Shown here piece by piece: positions 12,403 through 21,700 of a stretch of DNA of 27,603 nt. The notes under the pieces are model-generated. The model ran no database searches. It was not told the DNA's origin and saw only the letters and a program-made list of their open reading frames with translations. Position numbers and translations under genes: made by a program. The stretch lies in assembly GCA_002309255.1 (NCBI GenBank), contig DBXI01000010.1, forward strand, positions 1 to 27,603. Reading direction: 5' to 3'. Source of the stretch: Bacteroidales bacterium UBA1216 (GTDB taxonomy: Bacteria > Bacteroidota > Bacteroidia > Bacteroidales > Paludibacteraceae). Numbering within the stretch: position 1 is the stretch's first letter; each line of letters starts with the position of its first letter.

Positions 12403-13815
12403 ATGTTTTTAGACTTTCTATTTCGCAAAGACAAAGAACAGGAAAAGCCGATACAAGAGATTGTATATGACTTTGAAAAATTAAAGGATTATCCCAAGTT
12501 AAAAGACTTTGTCGCTATTGATTTTGAGACAGCTAAGTCTCTTGATCCTTGCCAAATTGGTATGGCCATTGTTAAAAATGGTGAGATAGTACAGACTGTT
12601 AATCACCTAATACGACCTATTGACAATGCATATCAACGCCCAACTATAGCCATACATCATATTACACCGAAGATGACGGAAAGCGAATCCTCATTTCCGG
12701 AGATATGGGAGAAGATAAAAGCATATTTTGACAACGCCTATATTGTGGCACATAACGCCGACTTTGACATTAGCGTTTTGCGCGCAACTTTGGATTATTA
12801 TGGTATCCCAAGACCGAAAATAGCTGGTTATATCTGTACGTGTGACCTCAATAATCGGGAGAATTTGGAATTGGCTTGTGCACGATATGGTATTTCATTG
12901 GCAAAGCACCATGACGGAGAAGATGACGCGATCAACTGTGCTAAGTTATATCTTGCATACGTCAATGGAGAGTGTCAAGTAGCAGAGGAGAATATACCTG
13001 ACTATATTAAGGAACCATTCCCTCACACCATCAAATATGAAGGACATGCTGTTTTGTCGGGCGATATTCTTGTTAAGGACTTGTCAAATGCAGACTCAGC
13101 AAATCCGTTTTACAATCGCAGGGTGGTTATAACAGGCTTGTTTGACATTGAACGTGACGAATTGGCTCTGCGGCTAAAAAACATGGGCGCTGACATTGAT
13201 AAAAGTGTCGGAGCAAGAACTAATTTCTTGATAGTAGGCCGTGAGGCTGGACCGTCAAAAATGCAGAAAGCACATGAAATGCTTGCCGCTGGTAAACCTT
13301 TCCGCATTATTCATGAAAATGAGTTGCAAGAGATATTGAACGGTCAAAACTTTGACAAATATCGTATTGAATTACCCGTAACATCCAAGAAAGAGAAAAT
13401 GCCAACAGAGCGTAGAACGACTTGGCCTCAATTAATCGAAAAATACAAGGCAAAAGTTAACGGAGAGGATGTGCATTTTTCTGAAAGTGAATTGGAGTGT
13501 GAGGATTATAAATTAATAGATTTGTATTACCGCCAGCAGCAGAAAGTTGCTACTACGAAAGCGACTGTAACGGCAAACTTGCGCCAATTGGATGATGAAC
13601 AAGAAACCGCATACCGTGAAGCCATCTTGAATTGTTTTACAGAAGGCGAATCGTTGTCTTATGAAGAAGCCATACAACGAATGCAAAAGGTATTTGATCA
13701 ATTTGGCATACCATTTGCCCCACGTGCATGTGTTGTAACAGAATTGGGTATAGAATATGAATTATTCAAGGTAAAAGGCTTACATCATTGGACTATAACC
13801 CATATCCCGAGATAA
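12403..13815 (+). CDS. DEDDh exonuclease with BRCT domain
   Basis: 470 residues. Residues 34-190 are a DnaQ-type 3'-5' exonuclease with all catalytic positions visible: D40 and E42 (FVAIDFETA), D122 (IVAHNADFD), H170 and D175 (KHHDGEDDAIN). Residues about 230-315 form a BRCT domain (FYNRRVVITGLFDIERDEL, then MGADIDKSVGARTNFLIVG), like that of NAD-dependent DNA ligase. The last 150 residues are Lys/Glu-rich with no recognised domain. Exonuclease-BRCT proteins of this type are widespread and are often annotated as DNA polymerase III epsilon-like; it is not a replicative proofreader by context. It is coupled by a 1-base gap to the restriction-modification gene, so a defence or DNA-end-processing role is likely, as inference. 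Confidence 0.85.
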   Translation: MFLDFLFRKDKEQEKPIQEIVYDFEKLKDYPKLKDFVAIDFETAKSLDPCQIGMAIVKNGEIVQTVNHLIRPIDNAYQRPTIAIHHITPKMTESESSFPEIWEKIKAYFDNAYIVAHNADFDISVLRATLDYYGIPRPKIAGYICTCDLNNRENLELACARYGISLAKHHDGEDDAINCAKLYLAYVNGECQVAEENIPDYIKEPFPHTIKYEGHAVLSGDILVKDLSNADSANPFYNRRVVITGLFDIERDELALRLKNMGADIDKSVGARTNFLIVGREAGPSKMQKAHEMLAAGKPFRIIHENELQEILNGQNFDKYRIELPVTSKKEKMPTERRTTWPQLIEKYKAKVNGEDVHFSESELECEDYKLIDLYYRQQQKVATTKATVTANLRQLDDEQETAYREAILNCFTEGESLSYEEAIQRMQKVFDQFGIPFAPRACVVTELGIEYELFKVKGLHHWTITHIPR

Positions 13816-13830
13816 CTTTCCGTCCATTAC

Positions 13831-13865
13831 GTCTAAATTATATTTAGACAAACGGCTTTACCGTT
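13831..13865 (+). terminator. Hairpin pair after the exonuclease gene
   Basis: GTCTAAAT-TAT-ATTTAGAC (13831-13849), then AACGG-CTTTA-CCGTT (13851-13865), 15 bases after the stop. There is no long T-run, so termination is a guess. Confidence 0.45.
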
Positions 13866-13924
13866 CCCTTCTTCGTCCCTGCTCCGTACTTCAGCTCGGT
13901 GTATCTTCCTCAATCAAATTATGA

Positions 13925-14073
13925 CTTGCTCCTTTTTCAACAAAACATCATCATCTAAACGGAACAAAAAGGAGCAAGCTCAAATATAACACACTCTATA
14001 TATGCAGTTTATAACATGGCTTGTTCCTTTTCTAATCAAATTTTTCACTAAAAGCGAAACAAAAAGGAACAAG
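13925..14073. repeat. Twin long hairpins with compensatory changes
   Basis: Unit 1: CTTGCTCCTTTTT (13925-13937) pairs with AAAAAGGAGCAAG (13966-13978). Unit 2: CTTGTTCCTTTT (14020-14031) pairs with AAAAGGAACAAG (14062-14073). The C-to-T change in one arm is matched by G-to-A in the other. The loops (28 and 30 bases) are also related. The unit period is about 95 bases. Confidence 0.85.
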
Positions 14074-14133
14074 TCTGTTGTATTATAGGCAAACATCATT
14101 TACCGCTCAAAGTTTCAGTTCTTTTGCTGTGGA

Positions 14134-14190
14134 GAAGCCAAATGACTTTTGGCTTCGAAAAAGAAGGCGGTCGGGGAGACCAGACCGCCT
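14134..14190. terminator. Two perfect stem-loops
   Basis: GAAGCCAAA-TGACT-TTTGGCTTC (14134-14156) and AGGCGGTC/GACCGCCT (14165-14172 with 14183-14190), 8 bases apart. They may mark the end of the rightward transcripts, although no clear T-run follows. Confidence 0.5.
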
Positions 14191-14267
14191 AAGAAGTTTA
14201 TCCCGCATCAATCCTCCACCGCAACACCCATTACTTCAGTGAGCCGCATGAAAAGATTTGTGGATAA

Positions 14268-14380
14268 TTGTTGGTAATTTTTGACGCCCCTTATTCTTTG
14301 AATATTTGGTTTATATTGGATATATTTGACCTTTTCAACCTTTGTGGTTTTTGAAACATTTTGGGTCTTTTTTGACCAAC
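14268..14380 (+). repeat. Long direct repeat, right copy
   Basis: Counterpart of 2377-2490 in the same orientation. The three 13-mers GG...T.TTTGAC end at 14285, 14330 and 14376 (spacing 45 and 46), as in the left copy. Confidence 0.8.
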
Positions 14381-14395
14381 ACTTTATCACCTGCC

Positions 14396-14422
14396 ATCCG
14401 TTTAATCCGTCTAATCCGTGGG
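14396..14422. repeat. Nonamer tandem repeat
   Basis: ATCCGTTTA, ATCCGTCTA, ATCCGTGGG. The same nonamer occurs on the opposite strand at 25545-25572. Confidence 0.75.
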
Positions 14423-14489
14423 AGCAATAATCACCTACGGTTTTTTATGTTGTTTCTATCTGTTCCCTACAACCCGGAAACTTAATTAT

Positions 14490-15761
14490 CTAACTAATCA
14501 GCCTCAGGAACAGGGAGATGATGCCGGTGTTGATGATGTCGGTGAACATAGAACCGATGATAGGCACAACGAGGAAGGGAGTCGGGGCATAACGGTACTT
14601 GTAGCACACGGCACTCATGTTCGCCATCGCGTTGGGGGTGGCACCCAGTCCGAAGCCGCACAAGCCTGCACACAGCACCGCGGCATCGTAGGTGCGGCCT
14701 AAGATCGGGAAGGCAACGAAATAGACAAACAACGCCATCATCAGCACTTGGGTGGCGAGGATGACCACCAGCGGCAGCGCCAGGCTCTGCAACTCCCACA
14801 GCCTGAGCGAGATCATCGCCATGCCGAGGAACATTGACAGGCAGATGTTACCCACGCTGGTTATACGCTCCATATCCAGTTTTTTATCCAACTTGATCCA
14901 CACGCCGTTGTCTTTGTAAGGAATGAACCCTATGGTGTTGCGGATGATTGCGGCTAATATCAGCGCACCGAAATACGCAGGGAACGTGACACCGGTCAGG
15001 GCGAGAGCCCAACTGAGCAAGGTGCCACCGCCCATAGCCATGAGAATCCAGTAACTGGCTTTGGCATACTGCTGGAACTCCTGCTCGTTGGTGCTGACGC
15101 GCTCGGTTCGTCCTGCGGGCGATGCCTCGTCACTCTCTATACCTGACATGGCGGGATCGATGGCGGCATCTTTGGGCTGCTTCTGCTCGTCTTTCAGCTT
15201 CTTGCGGATGATACGGTTAGCCAACGGACCGCCGAGCATCGAACCGGCTATCAGGCCGAAGGTAGCAGCCGCCATGCCTATCGTGCCCGCACCTTGCAGA
15301 CCCATCTGCTCCAGGATGCCGGCAAAACCGCCTGCCGTGCCGTGTCCGCCCGTCATGGATACACTACCTGCCGCAATGCCTAACAGCGGATCGACATGCA
15401 TAAGCTTCGTTATACCCCATGGCATCAGGTTCTGCAGCGTGATCATGAGCACCAGTAGCACCAACATGAGCACCAGGGGTTTGCCACCTTGCTTGATCAC
15501 TTTCAGGTCGCACTGGTATCCCACGCAGGTGAAGAATGCCACCATGAAGATGTCCTGTAGTGTGCGATCGAACGACAACTCAATATTACACCACGCAAAC
15601 AGCGCCAAGCCGATTAAGGAGAAGATAAGTCCACCGGTCACAGGTGACGGCACGCAGAACTTCTGCAGAAAGCTCACTTTTCGCGTTAATACCATACCGA
15701 TCATCAGGGCTAACGCACCAATGCCGGCCGTCTGAATCATGTCTAATTCAATGTTTGTCAT
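14490..15761 (-). CDS. gltS: Sodium/glutamate symporter, GltS (ESS) family
   Basis: 423 residues, the usual size for GltS. It imports glutamate with sodium across the inner membrane. The start MTNIELDMIQTAGIGALALMIG and repeated Gly-rich membrane helices fit the family, notably VTGGLIFSLIGL early, SVSMTGGHGTAGGFAG near residues 133-148, and a matching GLCGFGLGATPNAMANM in the C-terminal half. The two halves form an inverted pair, as expected of ESS transporters. About ten to twelve membrane helices are visible. A polar cytoplasmic loop (about residues 190-230, KDEQKQPKDAAIDPAMSG) joins the halves. It is the last gene of the long leftward group, separated from the barrel gene upstream only by heptamer repeats; whether it belongs to the efflux operon functionally is unclear. 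Confidence 0.9.
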   Translation of the reverse strand: MTNIELDMIQTAGIGALALMIGMVLTRKVSFLQKFCVPSPVTGGLIFSLIGLALFAWCNIELSFDRTLQDIFMVAFFTCVGYQCDLKVIKQGGKPLVLMLVLLVLMITLQNLMPWGITKLMHVDPLLGIAAGSVSMTGGHGTAGGFAGILEQMGLQGAGTIGMAAATFGLIAGSMLGGPLANRIIRKKLKDEQKQPKDAAIDPAMSGIESDEASPAGRTERVSTNEQEFQQYAKASYWILMAMGGGTLLSWALALTGVTFPAYFGALILAAIIRNTIGFIPYKDNGVWIKLDKKLDMERITSVGNICLSMFLGMAMISLRLWELQSLALPLVVILATQVLMMALFVYFVAFPILGRTYDAAVLCAGLCGFGLGATPNAMANMSAVCYKYRYAPTPFLVVPIIGSMFTDIINTGIISLFLRLIS

Positions 15762-15764
15762 ATT

Positions 15765-15813
15765 AATTGATAATTGACAATTGATAATTGATAATTGACA
15801 ATTGATAATTAAA
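15765..15813. repeat. Heptamer tandem repeat between barrel gene and gltS
   Basis: AATTGAT, AATTGAC, AATTGAT, AATTGAT, AATTGAC, AATTGAT, AATTAAA. It fills the whole 47-base gap and runs into the upstream gene's stop codon. Confidence 0.9.
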
Positions 15814-17419
15814 ACCTATACTGTACTTTAATAGTAGCGGCATGCCTATTGACCTTGGCGGCGGAGCAGAAGCTGTCAAACATGTCATGCCAGTCCACAC
15901 CCAAGTTCAAGAACTTGCCGATCTGCTTATTGACGGACAGACAGCCATAGACCTGTGTGCCGTACAGCTCACGGACGGGTGATTGCGAGGTATAATAAAC
16001 GACTTGCATCGCAATCTGCCAGTTGCGGGGAAGATAGGCAGTCGGCGCTACACGCAGGGACGCGAACACCTTGCTCTGGGCGATATAGAGATTAGCGCCG
16101 CCTGTCAGCGTCACCCACTGCGTTCGCCAATACACCGAGGTCTTCAGTTCGGCAAAGTCCGCATCGTTCTCCACGAAGTAATATCCGACCCCCGCCTGCA
16201 CCGTCAGTTTCTGCCGGCTGTAGGCATAGGACAACTGAAGCTGATTGATCACTTTTTCGTTCAGCTGCCCTTTCGTCGTCGCCCAAAGCACCTCGTCCAG
16301 CGGATTGGATGCCATCAGTAGAGTAGAGTGGGCTGGGTTGTAGAACTTGCGGTAGTAGCCCAATTGTATCTGATGCTGGTGGTGCGGCATGTAGATGACC
16401 GAGGCGTTCGTGTTGTTGCGAACATCCATGTGCCGCTGCGTAGTGCCAGAATCGGTCATCCGGTAGTTATAGATCATCACACGATGTCCCGCCGTGAACC
16501 GCCACTGCGGCAGACTGTAACTCAGCTGCAGATAGATGTCATGGTTGAAGATGTCCCACGTGCGGGCGGTGTCTTTCTGCCATGTCATCAGGTAGTCACC
16601 TTCCACGCCCCCCATCAGCGTAAGTCCTTTCACCGGCAGAGGCGTACTCAGTTCCACAACCCACATGGGCAAGCGATTGGTGACGGCGGCATTGACGTCA
16701 TACTGGTAGCCGCCCAGGATCAGCAGTTCCGTGCCGGCATCGTTGAAGGTGTGGAAGTAGCGTGCCCTGCCCATAATCTTCTGCGTGGTGACATCTGGTA
16801 GCTTGAGGTACTGCTGCGTGAAATAGGTCAAGAGCCTGTTGCGGGCATCAAAACGGTTGGTCATGTGCAGCGACAGGTACTCCTTATGTCCCTGCTGATA
16901 CCGGTACGTCGCATTGGCATAGAGGTCGGTATGCGCGCTGCCAAGTAGCACATTCGCCGTAGCGTTGCCCTCCAGGTTCTTGCCAAAGCCGCCTTGTCCC
17001 TCCACGAAGCCTTTCACGGTGTCCGGCATCGCCATGTTGATGTCTATCACCTTGTTCGTGCCGATAGTACCTTTCGCCACACCGGTGTTGTTGCACACCT
17101 GAATCTTGGCGATGTCCTTGGCTTTCATCTGACTGAGGATGAGCCTCGTGTCTCCATTGAGTGGGCAGTTGTCCACGCGCAGGTTGTACCCGTCAAGCAC
17201 ATCCTCGTAGCCGCGAATCATCAGGTCGGGCATCATCTGCAATATATCCATCAACGACTCCTCTCCCGTCAGCTCCATCCGCTGGGGATAGATCATCGTC
17301 CTGTCCGCCTTCACCTCGATGACAGGCAAGATGGGCACGCCGGCGGGCACACTATCCTCCGCCTGCATACAAGCAGCTACGACCAAGATGGCTATTACAA
17401 CGAAGATTCGTCGGTGCAT
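15809..17419 (-). CDS. TonB-receptor-like outer-membrane beta-barrel protein
   Basis: 536 residues. An N-terminal signal (MHRRIFVVIAILVVAACMQA) precedes a plug-like domain at about residues 30-130 (ESLMDILQMMPDLMIRGYED, NLRVDNCPLNGDT, then IAKIQVCNN..). The rest is a long run of alternating aromatic beta strands ending in HAATIKVQYRF, with a C-terminal Phe. This is the layout of small TonB-dependent-receptor or OMP_b-brl_3 proteins. At 536 residues it is shorter than classic SusC or siderophore receptors (700-1000), and I see no TonB box or carboxypeptidase-like domain. It begins 1 base after the TolC-like gene, so it is translated with the efflux system. A role in substrate passage at the outer membrane is plausible but unproven. 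Confidence 0.7.
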   Translation of the reverse strand: MHRRIFVVIAILVVAACMQAEDSVPAGVPILPVIEVKADRTMIYPQRMELTGEESLMDILQMMPDLMIRGYEDVLDGYNLRVDNCPLNGDTRLILSQMKAKDIAKIQVCNNTGVAKGTIGTNKVIDINMAMPDTVKGFVEGQGGFGKNLEGNATANVLLGSAHTDLYANATYRYQQGHKEYLSLHMTNRFDARNRLLTYFTQQYLKLPDVTTQKIMGRARYFHTFNDAGTELLILGGYQYDVNAAVTNRLPMWVVELSTPLPVKGLTLMGGVEGDYLMTWQKDTARTWDIFNHDIYLQLSYSLPQWRFTAGHRVMIYNYRMTDSGTTQRHMDVRNNTNASVIYMPHHQHQIQLGYYRKFYNPAHSTLLMASNPLDEVLWATTKGQLNEKVINQLQLSYAYSRQKLTVQAGVGYYFVENDADFAELKTSVYWRTQWVTLTGGANLYIAQSKVFASLRVAPTAYLPRNWQIAMQVVYYTSQSPVRELYGTQVYGCLSVNKQIGKFLNLGVDWHDMFDSFCSAAKVNRHAATIKVQYRF

Positions 17420-17420
17420 G

Positions 17421-18770
17421 CTATTTGTTATAGTCGTTGTATTTGCGCAGGGCGGAGCGGTAGGTGATGAGGGCGTCGGTGTAGGCGTTCTCGGCTTGGA
17501 GGAGGAGGGCTTCCGCCTCCATGAGTTCGGTCATGGTGCCGACACCTGCCTGGTAGTTCATGAGGGATATGCGGTGGTTGTCCTGCGCGAGGTTGCGGCT
17601 GGAGCGATGTTGCTCCATGAGTTTGAGCGCCTCGATGAGTTGGTCGTAGATCTGGCGGTTCTGCAGGCTCATCTTCTCCGTCAGATCCTGCTGCATGAGT
17701 TCCGCCTGTTGAATCTTCAGGTCGTGCTGCTTCAGCTTATGGCTCGTCTCACCCCAACCTGTGAGAGGTATGCTGAGGTTGACAAACGCCAAGGCGTTGG
17801 CTTTGTGCTTCTCGAAGAAGTTGGTGTAACCGCCGGTCAGACCGATAGCCAGGTGCGGCAACGATTCGCCGAGCGTGAGCCGGCGGTTGAGTTTGTTGTA
17901 GCGGATGTTGAGTTCCAGCAGTTGCGTTTCCGGGCGGTTGCTGACATTAATGGTGTCGGGTTGCTCGGACAGGGCGATGATATCGTCGTCGTTAAGCGGC
18001 TGGAGGAGCAGTTCGTGGTCGTAGGGTTGGCCGATGAGGTGACACAACAGGCGCGAGGCGAGTTGGATGCCATTCTCCAGTTGCAAGGATTTGGTCTGCA
18101 TCTCGTTCTGCTTGAGTTGGACGCGTAGCAGGTCGTTGGCTGTGACTAGACCGTTGTTGTATGCCACCTGTGCGATGTTGCTGACGGTGTCGAGCAGGCT
18201 AACGACCTTGCTGACGGTCTGGCGTTTGTCGATCAAGCCGGCTATGAGCCAATAGGTGTCGGTGACCTCCTGCAGCACATCGCGTTCGCTGACCTCCTGC
18301 TTGAGGCGCGAGGCATCGATGCCGAGTTGGGCAAGTTTGTTGGCCGTGACGATCTGTCCGCCCCAATAGACGGGCTGCACCGCTTGCGCTTGCGCCGAAG
18401 CTCCCCAGCGAATCATCTTGATATCCGTGCCGATGGAGTCGCCCAGACCTTCGGCGATGGCTGTTGTCACATCCGAGAGGAAGGTCCCCAGTCCGCCGGA
18501 CATGTGGGAGTTGGAGGCATCGATGTCGATGAGTGGCTGGGCGGCACCGAAGGCAAAGCCCTGCAGGCTGACCTGCGGGAAGTATTTCCAGAGCATCTGC
18601 TTCTTCAACTCCTGCGAGACCGCCACCTCCAGCGCAGCGGAGCGGATGGTGCAGTTATGCTGACGGGCAAGGCTCAGGCAGGAGTCCAGACTCAACACTT
18701 GCTGAGCAGGAGCCAAGAGCCAAGAGCTAAGAGCCAAGAGCCCTATTATCAATCGTTTAGTTGTGTTCAT
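17421..18770 (-). CDS. TolC-family outer-membrane efflux channel
   Basis: 449 residues from the ATG at 18770, which overlaps the RND gene's end by 14 bases; a start at 18791 would add seven residues before the signal peptide. A signal peptide (MNTTKRLIIGLLALSSWLLA) is followed by the OEP pattern: LSLDSCLSLARQHNCTIRSA, long helical repeats (LTEKMSLQNRQIYDQLIEAL), and the closing helix NYQAGVGTMTELMEAEALLL..AENAYTDALITYRSAL. It should trimerise as the exit duct for the RND pump encoded just upstream. The signal-peptide codons 9-20 are written by a GAGCCAA heptamer repeat on the plus strand, an odd origin for a signal sequence. The barrel gene follows after 1 base. Confidence 0.9.
   Translation of the reverse strand: MNTTKRLIIGLLALSSWLLAPAQQVLSLDSCLSLARQHNCTIRSAALEVAVSQELKKQMLWKYFPQVSLQGFAFGAAQPLIDIDASNSHMSGGLGTFLSDVTTAIAEGLGDSIGTDIKMIRWGASAQAQAVQPVYWGGQIVTANKLAQLGIDASRLKQEVSERDVLQEVTDTYWLIAGLIDKRQTVSKVVSLLDTVSNIAQVAYNNGLVTANDLLRVQLKQNEMQTKSLQLENGIQLASRLLCHLIGQPYDHELLLQPLNDDDIIALSEQPDTINVSNRPETQLLELNIRYNKLNRRLTLGESLPHLAIGLTGGYTNFFEKHKANALAFVNLSIPLTGWGETSHKLKQHDLKIQQAELMQQDLTEKMSLQNRQIYDQLIEALKLMEQHRSSRNLAQDNHRISLMNYQAGVGTMTELMEAEALLLQAENAYTDALITYRSALRKYNDYNK
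18710..18744. repeat. Heptamer tandem repeat in the TolC signal-peptide codons
   Basis: GAGCCAA, GAGCCAA, GAGCTAA, GAGCCAA, GAGCCCT on the plus strand. On the coding strand it gives the hydrophobic core LLALSSWLLA. Confidence 0.85.
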
Positions 18771-21700
18771 AGCGTCGAGTGGATTTTTCAAAGAGTTTCC
18801 AGTAAGCCACAGGCAGCAGCGTCACCACCATCGGCATGGTGATGATAGCGCCGAAGCAGATAACTACGCCCATAGGCATCCATAGATCGGTGGCGGCAAG
18901 GATCATCGGCACGACACCTAACGCCGTGGTGGCGGTGGTGAGGAAGATAGGCCGCATGCGCCGCTGACCGGCGAGGTAGGCTGCTTCGCGCGCCGTGATA
19001 TGCTCGGAGGTGACGAGGAAATCGGCATACTCGTACATGATGATCGCGTTGCGCACAATGATGCCGATGAGCGAGATGATACCGAGGATAGCGGTGATGG
19101 AGAAGTCCTGATGGAACATCCATAGTCCCAGCGCCGCGCCGAACAGACAGAGCAGACTGGAGCTGAGCGAGAGGAAAGCGATGCTGAGCTTCTTGAAGTG
19201 ATAGATGAGCAGCACGAGCAACACGAGCATAGCTGCGAGCACGGACAGTATCAGACCGGGCATCGTTTCCAACGAGTTTTCGAGTGCACCACCATAGGTG
19301 ATACGCATGCCGTCGGGCAGGCGCGTCTCCAGTTCCTTCACGTAACGTCGTATAGGCTTCATCACAGTCAGCGCAGCCATCTTCCCGCGCGTATCCGCCG
19401 ACACGGTGATGGTACGGATGCTGTTGCGGCGCTTGATCTGCGCGTGGTGGAAGTCCGGCTCGATGGATGCGACCTGCCTGAGCGGCACCCATATGCCCGG
19501 CAGCGCGGTGGGGATCATCACGTTGGCGATGTCGGAGTAACTCAGCGAATCGGCACCGAGGGTGTAGAGCACGACGGGTGTCTTGTAGCCTTCCTGCCAG
19601 ATGGCGGTCATCCTTCGTCCGCGCAGCAGGCCGTTCAGATAAAGCGAGAGGGTGGTCTGCGTCACGCCCAGACGGCTGGCTTCGTCGTCCTTCAGACGCA
19701 GACGGATGGTCTGCACCGTCTCGTCGTAATCCGAATGCACCCACGCCAAGTCCGGGATGTCCGCCATGAATGCCTTGAGCGAGTCGGCGATGAGCTCCAT
19801 CTGACCGAGGTCAGAGCCTTGCACGTGGATCTCAATGGGGTTAGCCACCGCCTGATAATCCAGTTGCTTGAAGCGGCAGTAGGCGTTAGGGAAAGCGTTC
19901 TCGTACAGCGGCTGATAGTGCTCAATGAGCTCTACCGTGGCGTCTGACGACGTGGTGTTGACGATGAACTGTGCATAGTTCTCGCCGCCTATCTGCGGGG
20001 CGTAGGTGGCATGGAAGCGCGGACTGGCCATGCCGACAAAGGCGGTGACGCTCTTCACGCGCTTATCAGCATTGAGCACGCCGCCCAGACTATCCACGAC
20101 AGCCTGCGTCTGCTCCAACGATGCACCTTCGGTCAGGTGGATCTCCACGGCAAAACAGTCGCGGTTGGCCTTGGGCATGAGCTGGATATTGAGGTGGATA
20201 AGTATGAACGCACCCACAACTACGGAGCCCAGTCCGACACCGATGGTTGCCCACGGATGGCGGAAGCAGAGGTCAAGCAGCTTCTGATAGCCGTTCTGCA
20301 GGGCGGAGAAGAAGGCGTTCTGCACGCGCTCCACCCGCGAAGGCTTGGCATCCGCAGGCTTGGGCTTGATGAACGAACTCGCCATATACGGGATGATCCA
20401 TACGGCATATAGGATACTACAGGACAGCGCGATGAAGATCGCCCACGGGAAGAGTTTGATGAAGTCCGCCAGCGGACCGGTCATCAGACCAAGCATGGGG
20501 AAGAACATACCCGAGATGGATGTGGTGGCGATCAGCATGGGCACGAACAGGTCGTGGGTGGAGACCGCCGCAGCATACCAGCGCGAGTGCCCTTTCTCCA
20601 GCAGTTCGCTATATCCGTCGATAACAATCACGCTATCATCCACCACCATACCGAGCACCACGATCAGGGCCGCTAAGGTCACCGTGTTGAGCTCGACGCC
20701 GGCCAGATACATGATGCCCAAAGTGATGGCGATACAGATAGGCAGACCGGTGGAGCTGACCAGCGCCGTGCGCATCGGGAAGAGCACCAGCATCACGGCT
20801 ATCACGATCAGCACGGAGATGACCAGATCCTTGAGGAACGAGCGAACGCTGTCATCCACCACGCGCGGCTGGTCGGTGATCTTGTGCATCCTGACGTCCG
20901 GCGGCAAGGTGGCGGACATGTGCTCCAGCACCTCATCGACCTTCTCGCCAAAAGCGACGATGTTATTGCCCGGCTGCATCTCCAGATTAAGCAGCAGGCA
21001 GTCGCCTACGCCATTCTCGGCAAAACGCTGGACGTACTTCTTCGGTTCGGCGAAGCGCCGCTCGATGGTGGCTATGTCCTTGAGGCGGATGGCCTGTCCG
21101 GTAACGGGTTCGGCGAGGATGATCTGCTCACCCAGTTCGTACTCGGTCCGGAACGGCACATCCACATGGATGAGTGCTGCGCCCATGTCGTTGGCTATCT
21201 CGCCTGTCATGGTGCGGAAACCCTGCGTGGCAAGGCGAGCCATGATCAGGTTCTGGTCTATTGAGTACTTGGTGATGCGCTCCACATCCAGCGTCACGGC
21301 TATCTCCTCGTGCTGCTGGCCGAGCAGTTTGATGCTGCCCATCTCCTTGATCTCGCGCAGACGGTCACTCACCATGTTTGCATAATCCTCCAGTTCGCGT
21401 GGCGAACGCTCGTTGCTCTCCAGCGCCAGCAGCATACTGCTGGTGTTGCCGAAGTCGTCAATCACCGCCACAGCCAGCAGGCCTGAGGGCAGTTGCATCT
21501 GCTTCATCAGACTCAGTCCGCCGCGTATCTTGCCCCACGCCTCGTTGGCATTCATCACCTTGGGCGTGAGCGCGGCAAACACGTAGCACATACCATCCTG
21601 ACTCAGACTGTAGGTCTTGCGTTTGTCTATCTCGGGGAAGGTAAACAGGTACTGCTCAATCGGTTTGGCTACCTGTTCCTCCACCTCCTGGGCTGTCGCG

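Larger units (their letters stand above)
13816..14489. other. Gene-free region of successive hairpins
   Basis: No gene seen. In order it holds two short hairpins (13831-13865), a pair of related long hairpins (13925-14073), two perfect stem-loops (14134-14190), the right copy of the long direct repeat (14268-14380) and a nonamer repeat (14396-14422). Confidence 0.7.

Noticed and set aside
13925..14073. Type III toxin-antitoxin RNA repeats
   Set aside because: There are only two units, with long hairpins, and no ToxN-like gene follows; the preceding gene is an exonuclease.
2377..14380. Integrative element with attachment sites
   Set aside because: The flanking repeats are suggestive, but no integrase, transposase, relaxase or tRNA target is in the window, so it is kept only as a hypothesis under findings.
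14208..14390. 60-codon minus-strand frame
   Set aside because: It is read through the long direct repeat, whose other copy at 2377-2490 does not keep the frame.
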